Source: Trebouxia sp. TZW2008 | Lineage: Eukaryota > Chlorophyta > Trebouxiophyceae > Trebouxiales > Trebouxiaceae | Assembly (NCBI GenBank): GCA_002118135.1 | Contig: BDIU01000119.1 | Span: 88,357-152,356, forward strand | Reading direction: 5' to 3' | Length of the DNA stretch: 64,000 nt | Part shown: positions 31,201 through 43,418 of the stretch, piece after piece | Layout of the letters: the number at the start of each line of letters is the position of its first letter | Position numbering within the stretch: the first letter of the stretch is position 1 | Position numbers and translations under genes: made by a program | Notes under the pieces: model-generated | Told to the model about the DNA's origin: nothing | The model's input: the letters and a program-made list of their open reading frames with translations, nothing else | Databases searched by the model: none

Positions 31201-32654
31201 ATTTGACCAACAGCATGATGTCAGCACTGTAGTAACGACTGTATATACTGCATGAATAAGTTTGGAGGTACTCGTAGGCACTTGTTTGACTATGAGTTCA
31301 TGACGCTTTGAAGAACTGTTGTGACTGAAGTTCTGTGAACCGAATGTCAGTCTTGTATAAGGGCTGCCAGAGTGTTGGCTTAGACCAGGGGCAGCATGTA
31401 CCTCTAGTAAGTTTTGGGCTGCAATTGATTTCATGAACTTCCTTTTGTGCAGTCCAGATTTGAGTTAGCTTTTTGTGGGCTTCTTCTTTCAGCATCAGGG
31501 GTGGGCTTGGTGCGTTGTCTTGCAGCACTGACCAACACATGAGATTCGCGTTCTTTTGATTTGATGGGCTGCTTGATTGTCTTTGAAGTATCTTGATCTT
31601 TTTGCTGTCTAAACATAGCTTCGACTTGGCTTCTACGTTTAGACACCAGAACAAGCTAGGTTTGACACACATCAGGATTGACTTAGGATCTGTGATAAGA
31701 CATCAGAACAAGCTAGATTTGACACAACTCTAGGATTGATATGAAAGCTGTTTGACACAAACTTTCTGATAGATCTCCTGCGTTGCAATGCAGACCCAGC
31801 ACTGGATTGTGACAAAGTCAGCTCTTTGACTGTGTGACTAGCTTTGACTTACAGACATTTTGCCGAGAAGGCAGACCTGGCTGGTCATACTTCAGGCTGC
31901 CCACACAATGATGCACAGTTGACATGCAAGATCTGTGCAGCATAGACGTTGTGCATCTGTTCATTCTGCAAATATGCCTGCTGCTTGTTACCACAATGGA
32001 CAGGACAAAGGAAGGCTGTGAATCTTGCCAGCCATCAACTTATCAAGGTTTAGCATTTCCATGCAGGCTGCATGATAATGTATCCTGCAGCCTCTGCAAA
32101 TGCTGTATTGCACTGCTGGCAGCTTTTGTCAACATGCTGCAGCAGGCCCACAAGATGTCACGGTGACAATGGCGACTGTTGAGTCAACAGCAGATCAAAA
32201 ATTGTACAAGTTACACAAACTCATGTAGCGTAAGTGTAGCAAGTCAATTGAGCTATTGTTGTCGTATCAATGTACAAGTATATCAAATGCTTTGGTCTAG
32301 CAATACTCAAGCCAGATGCCTCACAACAAACAGTTGTCACGATACATGTCGATAACGCAACGCCTACTCAACAAGTTCTATGTATGCTGCAGCCATGTTT
32401 GGCACGTAACAGCACTCAATCATATTTAATTCACCCTAAACATCATGATGAAATTTGGCATGTCAGCCAATGAAGAAGAAAAGCAGTAGTAATGCCAAGC
32501 TTCAGTCATCCTGGTGACCCTTAGCTGGATCAAGAAACATCCTTGGTCTGTGTCTGTCACAGCTCCAGCAGTACACACAGGCCTCAGAGCCAGTGATCAG
32601 GCTGGCAGCCTGAGTGAGGTGAACAGAGACCCTCAGTTTCTGGCAGTCACACAT
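31201..32654. other. intergenic region between CBM1 and the lipase 3' end
   Basis: Convergent-gene spacer. It contains a roughly 58-bp direct duplication around ACAAGCTAG(G/A)TTTGACACA (about 31640-31740) and the possible lipase tail exon at 31431-31650. No poly(A) signal could be assigned. Confidence 0.5.
31431..31650 (-). other. open hydrophilic stretch, possible alternative lipase 3' exon
   Basis: Minus-strand open frame of about 70 residues, rich in Lys, Arg and Gln (SKRRSQVEAMFRQQKDQ), ending in a stop at about 31431. It looks like a charged C-terminal tail and lies between the lipase stop and the CBM1 gene. The lipase last exon has an internal gtacagcgg donor that could splice here, but phase fit is not clear. 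Confidence 0.25.
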
Positions 32655-35600
32655 TCAGTATGGCAGGGTTGCTGAGCGAGCCATTCCCTCCCCTTCTTGC
32701 ATAGGAAAGTCATCATCTGTCCTTCGCTGCAACTGCCGCTGTACCTTTGACAGCAAGCTGCGCCTGCTCTTGTTGCGCTTGCCTGCCACTGGGCTCTTGC
32801 GCCCTGCTGGCACATTCCCAAAGACTGCACCAGTCTGCAAGCCACAAAAGCGTGAAGCAGGGTTGACTGTCAGCAACATACTTTTTGTGAATGCAGCAGC
32901 CTGGTACATTGCATGCAGCAATTCAAGTCTTGTTGTTTTGTCAGACCACTTTTTATGCCTCTGTGAGAAGACTGGTACTGTCTGCAAAGCATGGTCTGCT
33001 TGGGTTGTGCATGAAGGGCTCTGGCGTGCATGGGCATGCTTTGCTAGGCTTGCAATACCTGCAGCATGTCTTCTTCTTTGATGCTGGACTGATTGCTGCC
33101 GCCACTGCTCTCATTGATGCGGTCCAGCTGTGGTTTGCGCCGCGTAGAAGAACCCTTCAGGGCTGAGGGCCGTTTGGGAGCTGCCCCAGGGCCCTGGCTG
33201 CCCTTCCAGGGTCTTTGGCGAGGGCTGTCTGGCGAAGTGCCCTCGCCAGCCTCTTCATCTTCTGTTGTTGAGGCAGCGCCACTGACTACGTCAGAGTCTA
33301 AGGGCTCCTCCTGCGGCAAGAGTGAAGAAGAAGATTGGTCAAAACAGGCAGAGTCATTGAAAGAAAAGGAGAGGAAAGCACATTCAACCGACGCTCCAAG
33401 TGTTTGCCTAGGATGGGTGGCAAGCAGTATAAATGTTTGGGGGTTTGGAGTCAGTTCTGTCAAGAACATAACAGCACATCAAATGCATATGCTGTTGTAG
33501 ATGAGGAGGCGCTTGAGCCTGACAGCAACATAGCACTGCAACATCAGCAAATAAAGACTTTAGTGTCAGGCGAAGATTGCTGACACTAGCAGACCAGTGC
33601 AGCATCAGCAAACTTGTTCTTCTGGGTGAGGAGGCGCTCTAGCCTGTGTTCCTTGTGTGCAATCAATCCCTCTCCCTCATCAATACAGCATCAAGAACAG
33701 ATTCATTAGAGGCAAGTAAAGTGTGGTCAAGCAGGTGCCAGTCCAGTGTGACCAATGCAACATCAGGGAAGATATGCATTTATCTGATGTACCTTACAAA
33801 ATTTGTCAGCAACATACCAGTGTATCATCAGTAAACATGGTTTTATGTGTGAAGATGCGCTCTACACTGTGCTTCTTGACGGCAACAACTCCTTCTATCT
33901 TACCCACGCACCCAACGCACTGAATGCAACAGCAATGAAAGTATCCTTTTGTCTCATGTACCATGAGTTTCTGATCAAAGACCATACCGGTGCATCATCA
34001 GCAAATATGCTCTTCTGTGTGAGGAGGCGCTCCAGCCTGTGCTCCTTGTGCGCAATGACCCCTTCAGCCTCATCAATGCACCCAATGTCCTGCTCCAAGG
34101 CAGCTCTGGTCAAAGCCCTTTCCAGCTCCTTCCTGCATGCCTTGCCCTGATTCTCCACCTGCATTGAAGGAAATGTCTTTGTCACACACGTATCTGTGAT
34201 GCTTGACATGCTTCTTGTGTCCAATGACCCCCTCTACATCGTCAATGCACCCAATGTCCTGCTCCAAGGCAGCTCTGGTCGAAGCCCTTTCCAGCTCCTT
34301 CCTGCATGCTTTGCCCTGGTTCTCCACCTACAGTGAACAGCAGAAGGTTCGATGAAAAAAGTTATGTGGTTTGCTGATGTGCGCTGCCCAATCAATGCAG
34401 CCAATGTCCTGCTCTAGTGCAGCTCTGGTAAAAGCCCTTTCCAGCTCCTTTGTGCATGCCTTGCCCTGATTCTCCACCTGCATTGCAGAGAATCACGCTT
34501 GCCAGGAACAACAGTATGTCCTGATCACACTTGCGTTGTCATTGCAAAGCTGATACGACACTGCAGATGCTGACATCTGTTTGACAAATGACTTAATCAT
34601 AGAATCTGCTGCTGACAGCCCAAAGCAACAGTGCTGTTGAGATGCTTTGCCTCAGGGCTCAGCTTACTGGGTTAGTAATGGAGGGGTCAAGCTCGCTGCT
34701 AACTCCAGAGGGTGCTTCCTCCAGGATTTCCTCTTCTTCTGCTTGCTCCTCTTCTGCTTCGTCCAGGTCAGCACTGGAGGCAGGAGGGTCAAAGGGGCTG
34801 GCCATGCGGCGACCCCACCTGCGGCCCCCTTGCTGCCTGATGGGTCGCAGGGGGGTCAGAGCCTCCCTTGAGGAGATGTACTTGGTGGCTGACAGCTCGT
34901 CGTCTTGTTCAGAGTCCTGCAATAGGGTGTTCCGACAGTTGACCTGCTGTTGCTGATGGTTGACATCATTACTTGAAAGGCAATATGAGAGAGAGTTTTA
35001 GCCAGCCAACAAGGCTGATTGCATGTGCCACACAGTGGCAATGACTATATGTTCATGAGGCTCAGGCAGTCTACGACAAAGTGATGACATATGTGCTGAC
35101 AGCCTTTCCCCTGTGTTTTGCATGAGAGAGCACAGCATGATAATGCCACGGGAAAGATTCTGTAGCAGGTGTGAGCTTCTGAATCAACTCCAAGCCTGCC
35201 GCCAGCAAAATTGTCGAGCACGTGAGGCTGAGATTGCATGCAGATTTGCCTGGTCATAAACTAAGTGCCATGTTCAGCACTTTGACAAGGCATGTGGAAC
35301 AGGCTGTGCATGTCAGCACATGCACATCATGTAGCCTTTAGCAAGACAAGACTTGCGCCATATCTTTCTAATGTGTCATCAACTTGAAACATTCACATTA
35401 TGTCATGATACTGTAGCTTGTGTGCATAGTATGTTTCTGTTGCAGCATACCTCTTCAGGTGGTTGCATGTCACCCAAAACCCTTGAGGCGTACTGGCGTA
35501 ACCTAAAGGCAGGACCCTTCTGCCGTGTCAGCTCAACCCTCTCCACATACCCTGGCAGCCGACGTACCCTGGCCTCCACCATATCTTGCCTGCAATCACC

Positions 35601-38600
35601 TTGATAGACTGTACAGGGTATCCTTCTTGATCAAACTGTTCAAAATGGTCATGCCTGCTAAGGAACATGCACATTGTGATACCAGCATGCAAGCAGTCAA
35701 GCAGGGTCATGCCTATTTGTGAAACATGCACATAACGAACAGCAGCGTGTGAGGAGTCAAGCAGGGCATGCCTATTGAAGACCATGCGCATGGTGATTGC
35801 AGCCTTGAAGGGCTCAGAAATTGCACCAGACAATACTGCACTCCCCAAACAACACTGTGCATGACATGCATGAAAATGCGCACAAGCAGTCCAGCAGGGT
35901 CTTGCCTGTTGAGGCCCATGCACGTTGATGTAACATGCAGACGCTCAGGACAGACCATCATTGCACTGCACATACATGTGAGCGCTGATGACGTGCACAA
36001 GTGCTATGCAAAAGGGCAAGCAGTCCCGTGCCTGTTGAAGACCATGCGCATGGTGGCAGCAGCCTTTGTGGGCGCAAAGGGCTTCCAGAACACGCCGGCG
36101 AGCACAGCAGGCAAAGCGCGGTGCAGGCAAAAATGAGTCATTGCTGAAAATGCAAATTGTAAGTATGCTTATACCAGCATGTAAGCAGGGTCTTGCCTGT
36201 TGAAGACCATGCGCATGGTGGCGGCGGCCTTGGTGGGCACAAAGGACTCCCAGAAGACGCCAGCCAGCACAGCAGGCAAAGCGCGGTGCAGGCGGTGCGC
36301 TCTGGGCCAGCTCAGCATCTCCACATACCTCTTCGGCCTCCCAGTGTCATAGTCAAACGCCTGCACAGCACAACAGGTCTGAACCTATTCATGGTGGCAG
36401 CGGCCTTGCTGGGGACAGTGGACTCCTGGGATATGCAGCCTAGCACAGCAGGCAAAGCGCGGTGCAGGTGGTGCGCTCTGGGCCAGCTCAGCATCTCACC
36501 ATACCTCTTTGGCCTCCCAGTGTCATAGTCAAACGCCTGCACAGACACACTTGCAGTCTCCAGTCGACACTTTTGCATGCCACAATTACATGCAAACTGC
36601 GCATAATCTATGCTGGGCGATGCCAGATCAATCAGCTGTGCATACACTGACTCATGTTGCAGAGCTGACATGCATGCATAGTCTGAACCAGACCCGGCAA
36701 GCACAATTCCTTAGGCCTGCTGCTGTGATTCTATTTCAGGGCGCACCAGTCGCGCCATATTCTGTATGCTATATCAGGCTGTTGCCAACACAGAAGTTTC
36801 ACTCGAGCTGGCCCTTTGTGAGGCGAGTCAATGAGAATCCCTACCAGGGCCATGTTCCACATGCTGTGGTCGTTCATGACATCCTTGCAGGTCGTGCCAA
36901 GGCGGGCAGCCATGTAGAGGCCCGTGTTACGCAGGCAGCTGAAGGCCGCCCCAAGCAGTGCTGCGGGCCGCAACACCAACTCCCCAGCCACCACATGCTT
37001 GTCCCCAGGCTGCATCTGCAACAAATGCAACATCCTTAAGTGCAGGTCATGAGACTGGAGTCTGCAGTGCACATTGCTGAGCTGCATCTGCAATCAGATA
37101 GCAACCTCTGATAGGTACAGCCCAGTGTTGCGCAGGCGGCTGAAGGCTGCCCCTAGCAAGGCTGCCGGCCGCAGCACCAGCTCCCCAGCCACCACATGCT
37201 TGTCCCCGGGCTGCAGCTACAACATCCACACACCCTGAGAGATTCCTACTTTGCCCATCACCAGGCTGTGTTTGCAACAGAAAGGCCTCTCATGTACGCA
37301 GAACAGTGTGTGAGACTGAGGGCCGGCCCCAGCAAGGCTGCCGGCCGCAGCACAAGCTCTCCTGCCACCACATGCATGTCCTCTGGCTGCATCTGCAACA
37401 TCCACACACAATGACACATTCCTACTTTGCCCCTCACCAGGCTGCCTTTGCAACAGACAGGACGCTCATGTATGCAGGACAGTGTGTGAGACTGAAGGCC
37501 GCCCCTAGCAAGGCTGCAGGGCGCAAAAGCAGCTCTCCTGCCACCACGTGTTTGTCCCCAGGCTGCATCTGCAGACACACACACTGACACATTCCTATTT
37601 TCCCCATCATCAGACTGCCTTTGCAACAGACAGGAATCTCATGTATGCAGGACAGTGTGTAAGACTGGAGGTTGCCTCCAGCAGGGCTGCTAAACGCAAC
37701 AGCAACTTCCCAGCCAGTACACGCTTGTCTGCAGGCTGCATCAGCACTAGCAAACAAACTGCACTAGGAACATGTGTATGGTGACAAAAACATCCACGAC
37801 CCAGATGATGATGTTGATGAATGCATGATTTTGAATCACGTGAAGAACTGGAAAGCCTGGCAAGGATCACAGGAGGAGAGTGGGAACAAAGATGAATGCA
37901 ATGCCGCAGATTATGTACATGGCAATTCAAACTATAAAGTGCATGCTGTTCAGTGACAGCTTGATGCAGATGGGTATCAAATGCTTCTACTGCAGCGAGG
38001 GTCAGGATTCAATGGCTGCTTGGAGTTACCTGAAAGGCTAGGAAACGGTTGGCAGGGCAAGGTACAGAGGAAGGCAATGCACATTGAAGAGCAACTGTCA
38101 AAAGCTAGGGCATAAGTCACCTGAAGGGCTGGGAAGCGCTTCGCGAGGTACATGACTCCAGGAGACCAGCTCTTGAAGGCTCTGATCAGCACCTTGGCGG
38201 CCAGCCAGCAGTTGAGAGCCTGCATGCCCGTGCCCACCAGGCACCGCGCTATGTGTCCCAAACTCAAAGGCTCATACATCTTCTGCTGATACACTCTGAT
38301 CATGAGACCTAGATGTCGCTGGCAGGTGTTGATAGGGTTTGGCACAGACAGGTAGTTGACCACACGCTGCTGCCAGTAGTCTTTGGACCCTCCTTGACGC
38401 GCCAAGCTGTGGTAGAAGCTGGTGAGGCCGGGACTCTCAAAGGTGGTCACCCTTAGAATGTCCTTGAAGAAGATAGCACTGCAGGCCGCCGTAAAGCCTC
38501 CCAGGCTGTGCCCTGCATTAGTGCAATCATTCATTTCTTACTTTCATTGTGGCCTCCATTCTGCATACATGTGTCTGACATTCAGCATTCAAGTCGTAAC

Positions 38601-41600
38601 ACTCATGAACTCATTCTGTGACGCCGCCAACATATCCACTCACTTGCTGGACACAAGAGCACTTGCTGAGTCAGGACCCTTGAGCTTTTTTGTTATTTCA
38701 CTCACCTGAGCAGAAGAAGCCCCATTGTATGCCAGGATGCTGCCTTTCCAACTGATCTATCGCCAATCAATTGTGGCAGCAATTGCTTAAAGAGTATCTA
38801 AAAAGAAGTGAGGTACCTGTGCAAAAGAATCCCCACTGGACACCAGGATACTGCCTTTGCAGCTGAGCCATCTCCAGCCTTATGTGCTTCACAGCACGCG
38901 CAGCAAAGTACAGATCCCGGTTGGCATTCCTCCAGACATCAATGTCAGCTGCAAAGTTGCTGCGCTTGGTCAGCACTGTGCCTCTAAAGCAGAAGACTGC
39001 TGCAGCCACCTGCACAGCTGTCATGCAGCCTTCAAACTATACTGGTGGGGCAGCAACAAGTGCACCGCCGTATACTCTGTGCATGCACAACATTGCTTCA
39101 TATGGCGTGTCATTCCCAGATTTGCTGCACTCAGTCAACGTTGTGCCTGAAACGTCGTAGCCACCTGCTCAGCTGTCATGCAGCCTTCAGGCAATACTCT
39201 TGGGCTGTACAAGCACACCACTGCTTTGCTATGAGTCATGTCATGCTCAAGTTTGCTGCAGTCAATCAGCATCGCGCTGAAAATTTCTGTACTTAGTCAG
39301 CACTGTGCCTCTGAAGCAGAAGACTGCGGCAGCTGCCTGCACAGCTGTCATTCACCCTTCAAACAACTTGTTTGGGTGGCAGCGAGATGACAATCAACTG
39401 TGACTTGCAACAGTGCTGTTGTGCTCAGTGACGTATGCCGTGAAGATGTCAGGCTCAGAGCACATGGAACACATTGAAACATGCAGTTCAGTTGATTGTA
39501 TGTGAGTACGATGGTCTTTGTAATGGGCAGTGATGCACTAAGCAGTCCGGCCCTGTCATTGCATCTGCACTTGTGGAAATGCTATAGCGGGACAAAGTCC
39601 TGATGAGTACCTTCTGTCTTGGAGTTATGCTCTGAACCTTGGATACAAAGGTGGTCATGCCCAGGCCGACAGCCCCATCCTCAATCTGAGCAATGGCTCT
39701 TAAGCCTCCTGTAGAACACATGATGTACATGAGTACATAACGCAGCGGTAAATTCTCCTTGGCTAGACACTTGATGTAAAGACAATCTTGATGCAAGGAC
39801 AATGCATTTGGGAAGCAATTGCTGTATTCTGACTGCAAGGGTAACTCTCAGTAGGGAAAATGTATGTAAGGACAACCTTATCAGTACCGAAAGCAGTCGT
39901 TGCAAAGAGAAGTCACCGTACAAATGATGGCCTTTATATCAACAATAACAACAATGTCAGCAGCAATCAGAGCCATGATGACAACAAATGTCACATTCTA
40001 GCACAGGCGTTAAGTGCATGTGACCAGATTAGAGCAATTTTACTGTACATCCTATGACTATAGTAAAGACACAAACACACATTAGGGAAATGAAAAGAAA
40101 TGCCTGACTTGTTGGCACATTCCAGCACAGATGCTAAGTGTATTGGCTGAATTTGGTATTGCTGTACTTGATATCAGAGACTTAGACACAAATGAAAGAA
40201 AAGAAACCCCTGGCCTATTGGCACATCCGACACAGATGCTAAGTGTATGTGGCTGAAATCAGTATTGCTGTACTTGATATCAAAGACTGAAACACAAATA
40301 AGATAAATGCCTGACCTGTCGGCACATGCCAGCGCTTGGACAGCTTCTCCAGCTCAATCTGAGCTGGCAGCATATCTCGCTGGGTCCCCTCCCCTTGCTT
40401 CTCCCCGTAACCCCCAGCGCTGCACAGCGCCAGCTGTGCATCTGTGGGTGACACCAGGGCCTGCAATGCCTCCCTGCACCAATCATGCTACCTTTCATGA
40501 CAACGTCTACAAGTCTTAGCTCTCAAAGGGTGGTGCAAAAAGGGATGCTGCTATTTGCTGAATGTTTCTGCCATGCTTCTCCCCATACCCTCCAGCGCTG
40601 CGCAATGCTGACTGTGCATTTGTGGGTGACACTAGAGCCTACAAAGCCTCCCTACATCAACCAAAGCCCTTGTGAAGGCAGTCTGTGTGAGTCTGTGACA
40701 TGTGTGATGTGCGCAGAGCGTTTTATTGCTGTGTCCCATTGTTTCCCTCCTTGCTGCTCACCATAACCCCCAGCGCTGCACACTGCCAGCTGTGCATCTG
40801 TGGGTGACACCAGGGCCTGCAATGCATCCCTACAGTGGTCAACACCCTTGTCAAGACACTGTTCTGAAGTCCCTTGACTTTGGAGAATGGTTCAACAGAA
40901 GCTGTTCATTGCTGTGCTCTGCTTCACTTTCTGATGCTTCTCTCTGTATCCTCAGCGCTACACAATGCCAGCTATGCATCAGTGGGTGACACCAGGGCCT
41001 TGCAAGGCCTCCCTGCAACACTCAGAAGCCTCCTTGACACTCTTAAAAACAATGTCTTTTGTGAGCTTCAGGCACTCTTACAAACAATGTCTTGTGTGAG
41101 CTTCAGGCAAAGTGAACATCAACGAAGAGTACAGTGACATAGAGCAGCGTTGCATTGAAGTGAACCTTGTGCGTGCAGACTTTGTGCATGCTCAGATGCG
41201 TGGCTGGAACCATAGAGATGATCAGAGCATTTCACACTGCTTGACTTAGCTGCGTCACTGCGACAGCTGTGACTGTGAGCAGTGTGCACTGCAAAACGCT
41301 GGGAGGCTTGGAGCGGCCAGTGCGACGGATGTAGTCGCATTTGGGGGGCAGTCAGGCTGGCAAGATCAGCAGAGAGTGGTGTCTGACGTGCTATGCTTCC
41401 AAAGCACGACGATCATGCTTTGTCCTGTCAACCCTTCTTTGCTGAGGTGCCTTGTTTGCAAAGCAGCAGCAAGGTGTATTCTTGTGTGCAGTACAGTGGC
41501 AAGCGAGTTTGCAGATTGGATCGCAGACAAATGCTAGGCAACATGTGCTTGGCAAATAATGCATCGACATGATGCAGACAGAACTCAGGCGCACCTGTCT

Positions 41601-41875
41601 ACTGGCTGTGCTGGAGCTACTTTAGGGGAGTTGAGCACTTCCTGCTCATCATCTGACAAATCAGCTGCGCCAAATTCGTCCAGAGCAGCGTAGCGACGCA
41701 GGACCAAGTGAGCATTGGACAAGCCTGGTTGAATGCTCAAGTGACCAGGTTTGAACCCCTTGACTGGTTTCCTAGGCCTGGTCGTATGTCTGAGACTCTC
41801 GTCGCCAGAGCCATCTTCAGAAGTGCCTGGTGAAAATTTGACTGATTTGTTGCGCTTGGGAGCTGCGTGCTGCAT
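32655..41875 (-). CDS. Class-3 (fungal-type) lipase-domain protein, complete
   Basis: Alpha/beta-hydrolase expected to cleave acyl glycerols. Thirteen exons in phase: 41595-41875, 41290-41356, 40316-40460, 39611-39708, 38817-39009, 38121-38512, 36803-37015, 36197-36360, 35451-35589, 34668-34916, 33988-34158, 33059-33310, 32655-32834; about 847 residues. The N terminus is basic and unstructured. The lipase core holds VFCFRGTVLTK (about 202-212; FRGT oxyanion motif) and GFFCTGHSLGGFTAACSA, nucleophile Ser near residue 264. The stretch NYLSVPNPINTCQRHLG stands where class-3 lipases usually have Asp and later His, so the acid residue is not obvious. The C-terminal third is charged and low complexity, ending SATLPY. 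No signal peptide is seen. The donor inside the 36197-36360 region is GC. An alternative 3' extension into 31431-31650 is possible. Confidence 0.85.
33480..33987. repeat. 3' copies of lipase exon 33988-34158
   Basis: Three diverged units with the HKEHRLERLLTQK-coding end and donor side, about 130-200 bp apart. Confidence 0.7.
34159..34490. repeat. 5' copies of lipase exon 33988-34158
   Basis: Two units with GKACRKELERASTRAALEQD-type coding start and acceptor; the nearer is very similar to the genuine exon. Confidence 0.78.
35630..36196. repeat. 3' copies of lipase exon 36197-36360
   Basis: Four units of about 110-150 bp coding the TMRMVFNR end; all keep the GC donor context (AACAGGCA or AATAGGCA). 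Confidence 0.75.
36361..36545. repeat. 5' copy of lipase exon 36197-36360
   Basis: Nearly full-length copy with acceptor, coding AFDYDTGRPKRYGEMLSWPR; then diverges before the donor. Confidence 0.8.
37016..37750. repeat. 5' copies of lipase exon 36803-37015
   Basis: Four units of about 180 bp with the PGDKHVVAGELVLRPAALLG-coding start, acceptor and intron tail; the farthest is the most decayed. Confidence 0.82.
38121..39009 (-). CDS. Lipase catalytic exons (FRGT and GHSLGG)
   Basis: Two exons, 38817-39009 and 38121-38512, joined in phase through the glycine of GHSLGG. The first contains VFCFRGTVLTK and ends WGFFCTG; the second starts HSLGGFTAACS, VTTFESPGL and NYLSVPNPINTC. These are the oxyanion-hole and nucleophile-elbow motifs of class-3 lipases. 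Each exon is flanked by partial copies of itself. Confidence 0.88.
39010..39365. repeat. 5' copies of lipase FRGT exon
   Basis: Two to three units of about 100-150 bp coding the VAAAVFCFRGTVLTK start, with mutated residues; a 3' copy lies at 38700-38745 downstream. Confidence 0.72.
39746..39918. mobile_element. MITE-like element, copy 4
   Basis: About 173 bp, the most decayed copy: ends CGGTAAATTCTCCTTG and (reverse) CGGTGACTTCTCTTTG, right flank TA. Lies in the lipase intron upstream of exon 39611-39708. Interior keeps TGATGTAAAGACA-like units. Confidence 0.68.
40090..40315. repeat. 3' copies of lipase exon 40316-40460
   Basis: Two units of about 105 bp with the RWHVPTG-coding end, donor GTCAGGCATTT-like and intron start. 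Confidence 0.68.
40461..41030. repeat. 5' copies of lipase exon 40316-40460
   Basis: Three units of about 170-190 bp with acceptor and the ALVSPTDAQLALCSAGGYGE-coding start. Confidence 0.8.
41290..41356 (-). CDS. Lipase small exon 2
   Basis: 67-base exon inferred from phase: it links the first exon (two spare bases) to the third (phase 0). Acceptor cttgccag, donor gtgcacactg. Encodes LTAPQMRLHPSHWPLQASQR. Without it the two neighbours do not join in frame. Confidence 0.55.
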
Positions 41876-41879
41876 TTAG

Positions 41880-42260
41880 CCAAGCTACACTGCGCACAGC
41901 ATGCTGGGTTGAGCTGTCCGGGTTTTTCAGAGCTGAAAAGCTGAGCCGCACCGCCGGGCCACGGTGAAGCAGCCCGAGACAGGGTCAAAGGGACATGCCA
42001 CAGGCTGGATTGCAAAGACTGCTGCGAGGCTTGCGAGCCAGCAGACGCGAGTACAAAGCTGCCCTGGGATGGTCTTGTGCCCTCAGCCCCTAAAAACCTC
42101 GGCAATTCAAACGCACACGCTGACAACAGCACTCGGAACAGTCAACTGTACAGCTTGTTCAACGACAGTTCGTTGCGCAATGCTGCAGGTGCAACCAGGA
42201 TAAAAGCTCGGTGATCTAGATCACAAGAAAGTCGTTGAGCTCTTCGCGCTGAGCGTGTGC
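41880..42260. promoter_or_regulatory. CpG-rich island at the lipase gene start
   Basis: About 12 CG dinucleotides in 41881-42060 and about 10 in 42121-42260, directly upstream of the lipase start codon (41875). Probable promoter. Confidence 0.55.
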
Positions 42261-42386
42261 TCGCAGAAGATGCGACTTCAAGCTGTATGTTGCATGTGTT
42301 CCTCACTGCAGGTATTCGGAACATGCGCTGTCCAGCCACGTGCGTCATGTCTTGCATGCTGCGCGTGCCTACGCCGTAAGTTTACT

Positions 42387-42554
42387 ATGAACAGCTCCGG
42401 AACCAGACCGGAATTGCTGCCCTTTTTGTCTGGACCGGCTGACAAGCAACTAGCTGGTCAGTTCACAGCTGTGAAGCCCACGGCCTGGCAATTGGATGCA
42501 GTCAACGTTATGAGGTCGGGCCTTTCAACGCGAGAGTTTGACATCAAGCTTTAA
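42387..42554 (+). CDS. small open frame, uncertain
   Basis: Plus-strand frame of 55 codons starting at an ATG, reading MNSSGTRPELLPFLSG at its N terminus and ending FDIKL. It lies just upstream of the lipase promoter island in divergent orientation. A plausible acceptor (cactgcag) precedes it. No family recognised; it may be a shadow of the CpG-rich island or a divergent transcript. Confidence 0.2.
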   Translation: MNSSGTRPELLPFLSGPADKQLAGQFTAVKPTAWQLDAVNVMRSGLSTREFDIKL

Positions 42555-43418
42555 CATATTGTTTGCTGCATTGTCTCTTCTCTGGCGATACCAGTAATAT
42601 CATGTCATCATGCCAAGGTGTGGAGCATGATAATCAGTGTATAGATGAGATGAGCTGTCATTATTTGACTTGTTTGCAAAATTCCAGACTGAGTGTGAAG
42701 AATCATATTGCAGCGTAAGTCAGCACAATTGGCTTGCCCAGATGTTTTGTAAAAGAAATACACAATCACTGTAGCACTGTCAATTAATCAAGGCAAGAGT
42801 TGGCAAAAGCAGGGTGCAGGTCGTAAAGTATCGTCTGCTTTGAAAGAAGCATGTACATTGATGTGTTCTGGTCTATCAACGATAAACATGAGTCAAGTAT
42901 CCAGCCCCAACGAGTCATCAATCACAGCTTGATGATGTACAACACAAAAACAAGGCATATCAAATCAACATCAGAAAACTTTGACGTCAATTGATGCCTT
43001 GCAGATCAGCCCTGGATGAGATCAAATTGCACCACACACATTATGTTGTCCTCTCAACACACAAGCAAACAGACACTTTGCAATCTCTGTAAAGATCCCT
43101 AAGATGGTGTAAATTAAAGGAAGTCTGTAAACAAAACCCAGTAGTCAGTCAGAAAGTATACACCCGCACGCTCTCAATCAGCTTGTTGCCTGAATCTTGA
43201 TTATGCAACATGACAACAAGCATATTTCACTGCTTTGAGTGCATAGCCACCTGATGAGGCTGTGCAAATATCTATTTGTAACACGCCTAACTAGAGGCAA
43301 ATCTGAAAGCGTTGGGAGGCCACACGCTGTACTGAGAGCGTGCCCTGCCGCCATTGCTGCTGTTGGTCAAAACTCAAGCTGGTGCTGCTGACATCAATCA
43401 GACAGGACGCATCTCCTG
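42555..43418. other. intergenic region between the lipase promoter and the polycystin 3' end
   Basis: About 860 bp, AT-richer than its surroundings, no open frame of note. The part next to 43419 should be the polycystin 3' untranslated region. Confidence 0.55.
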
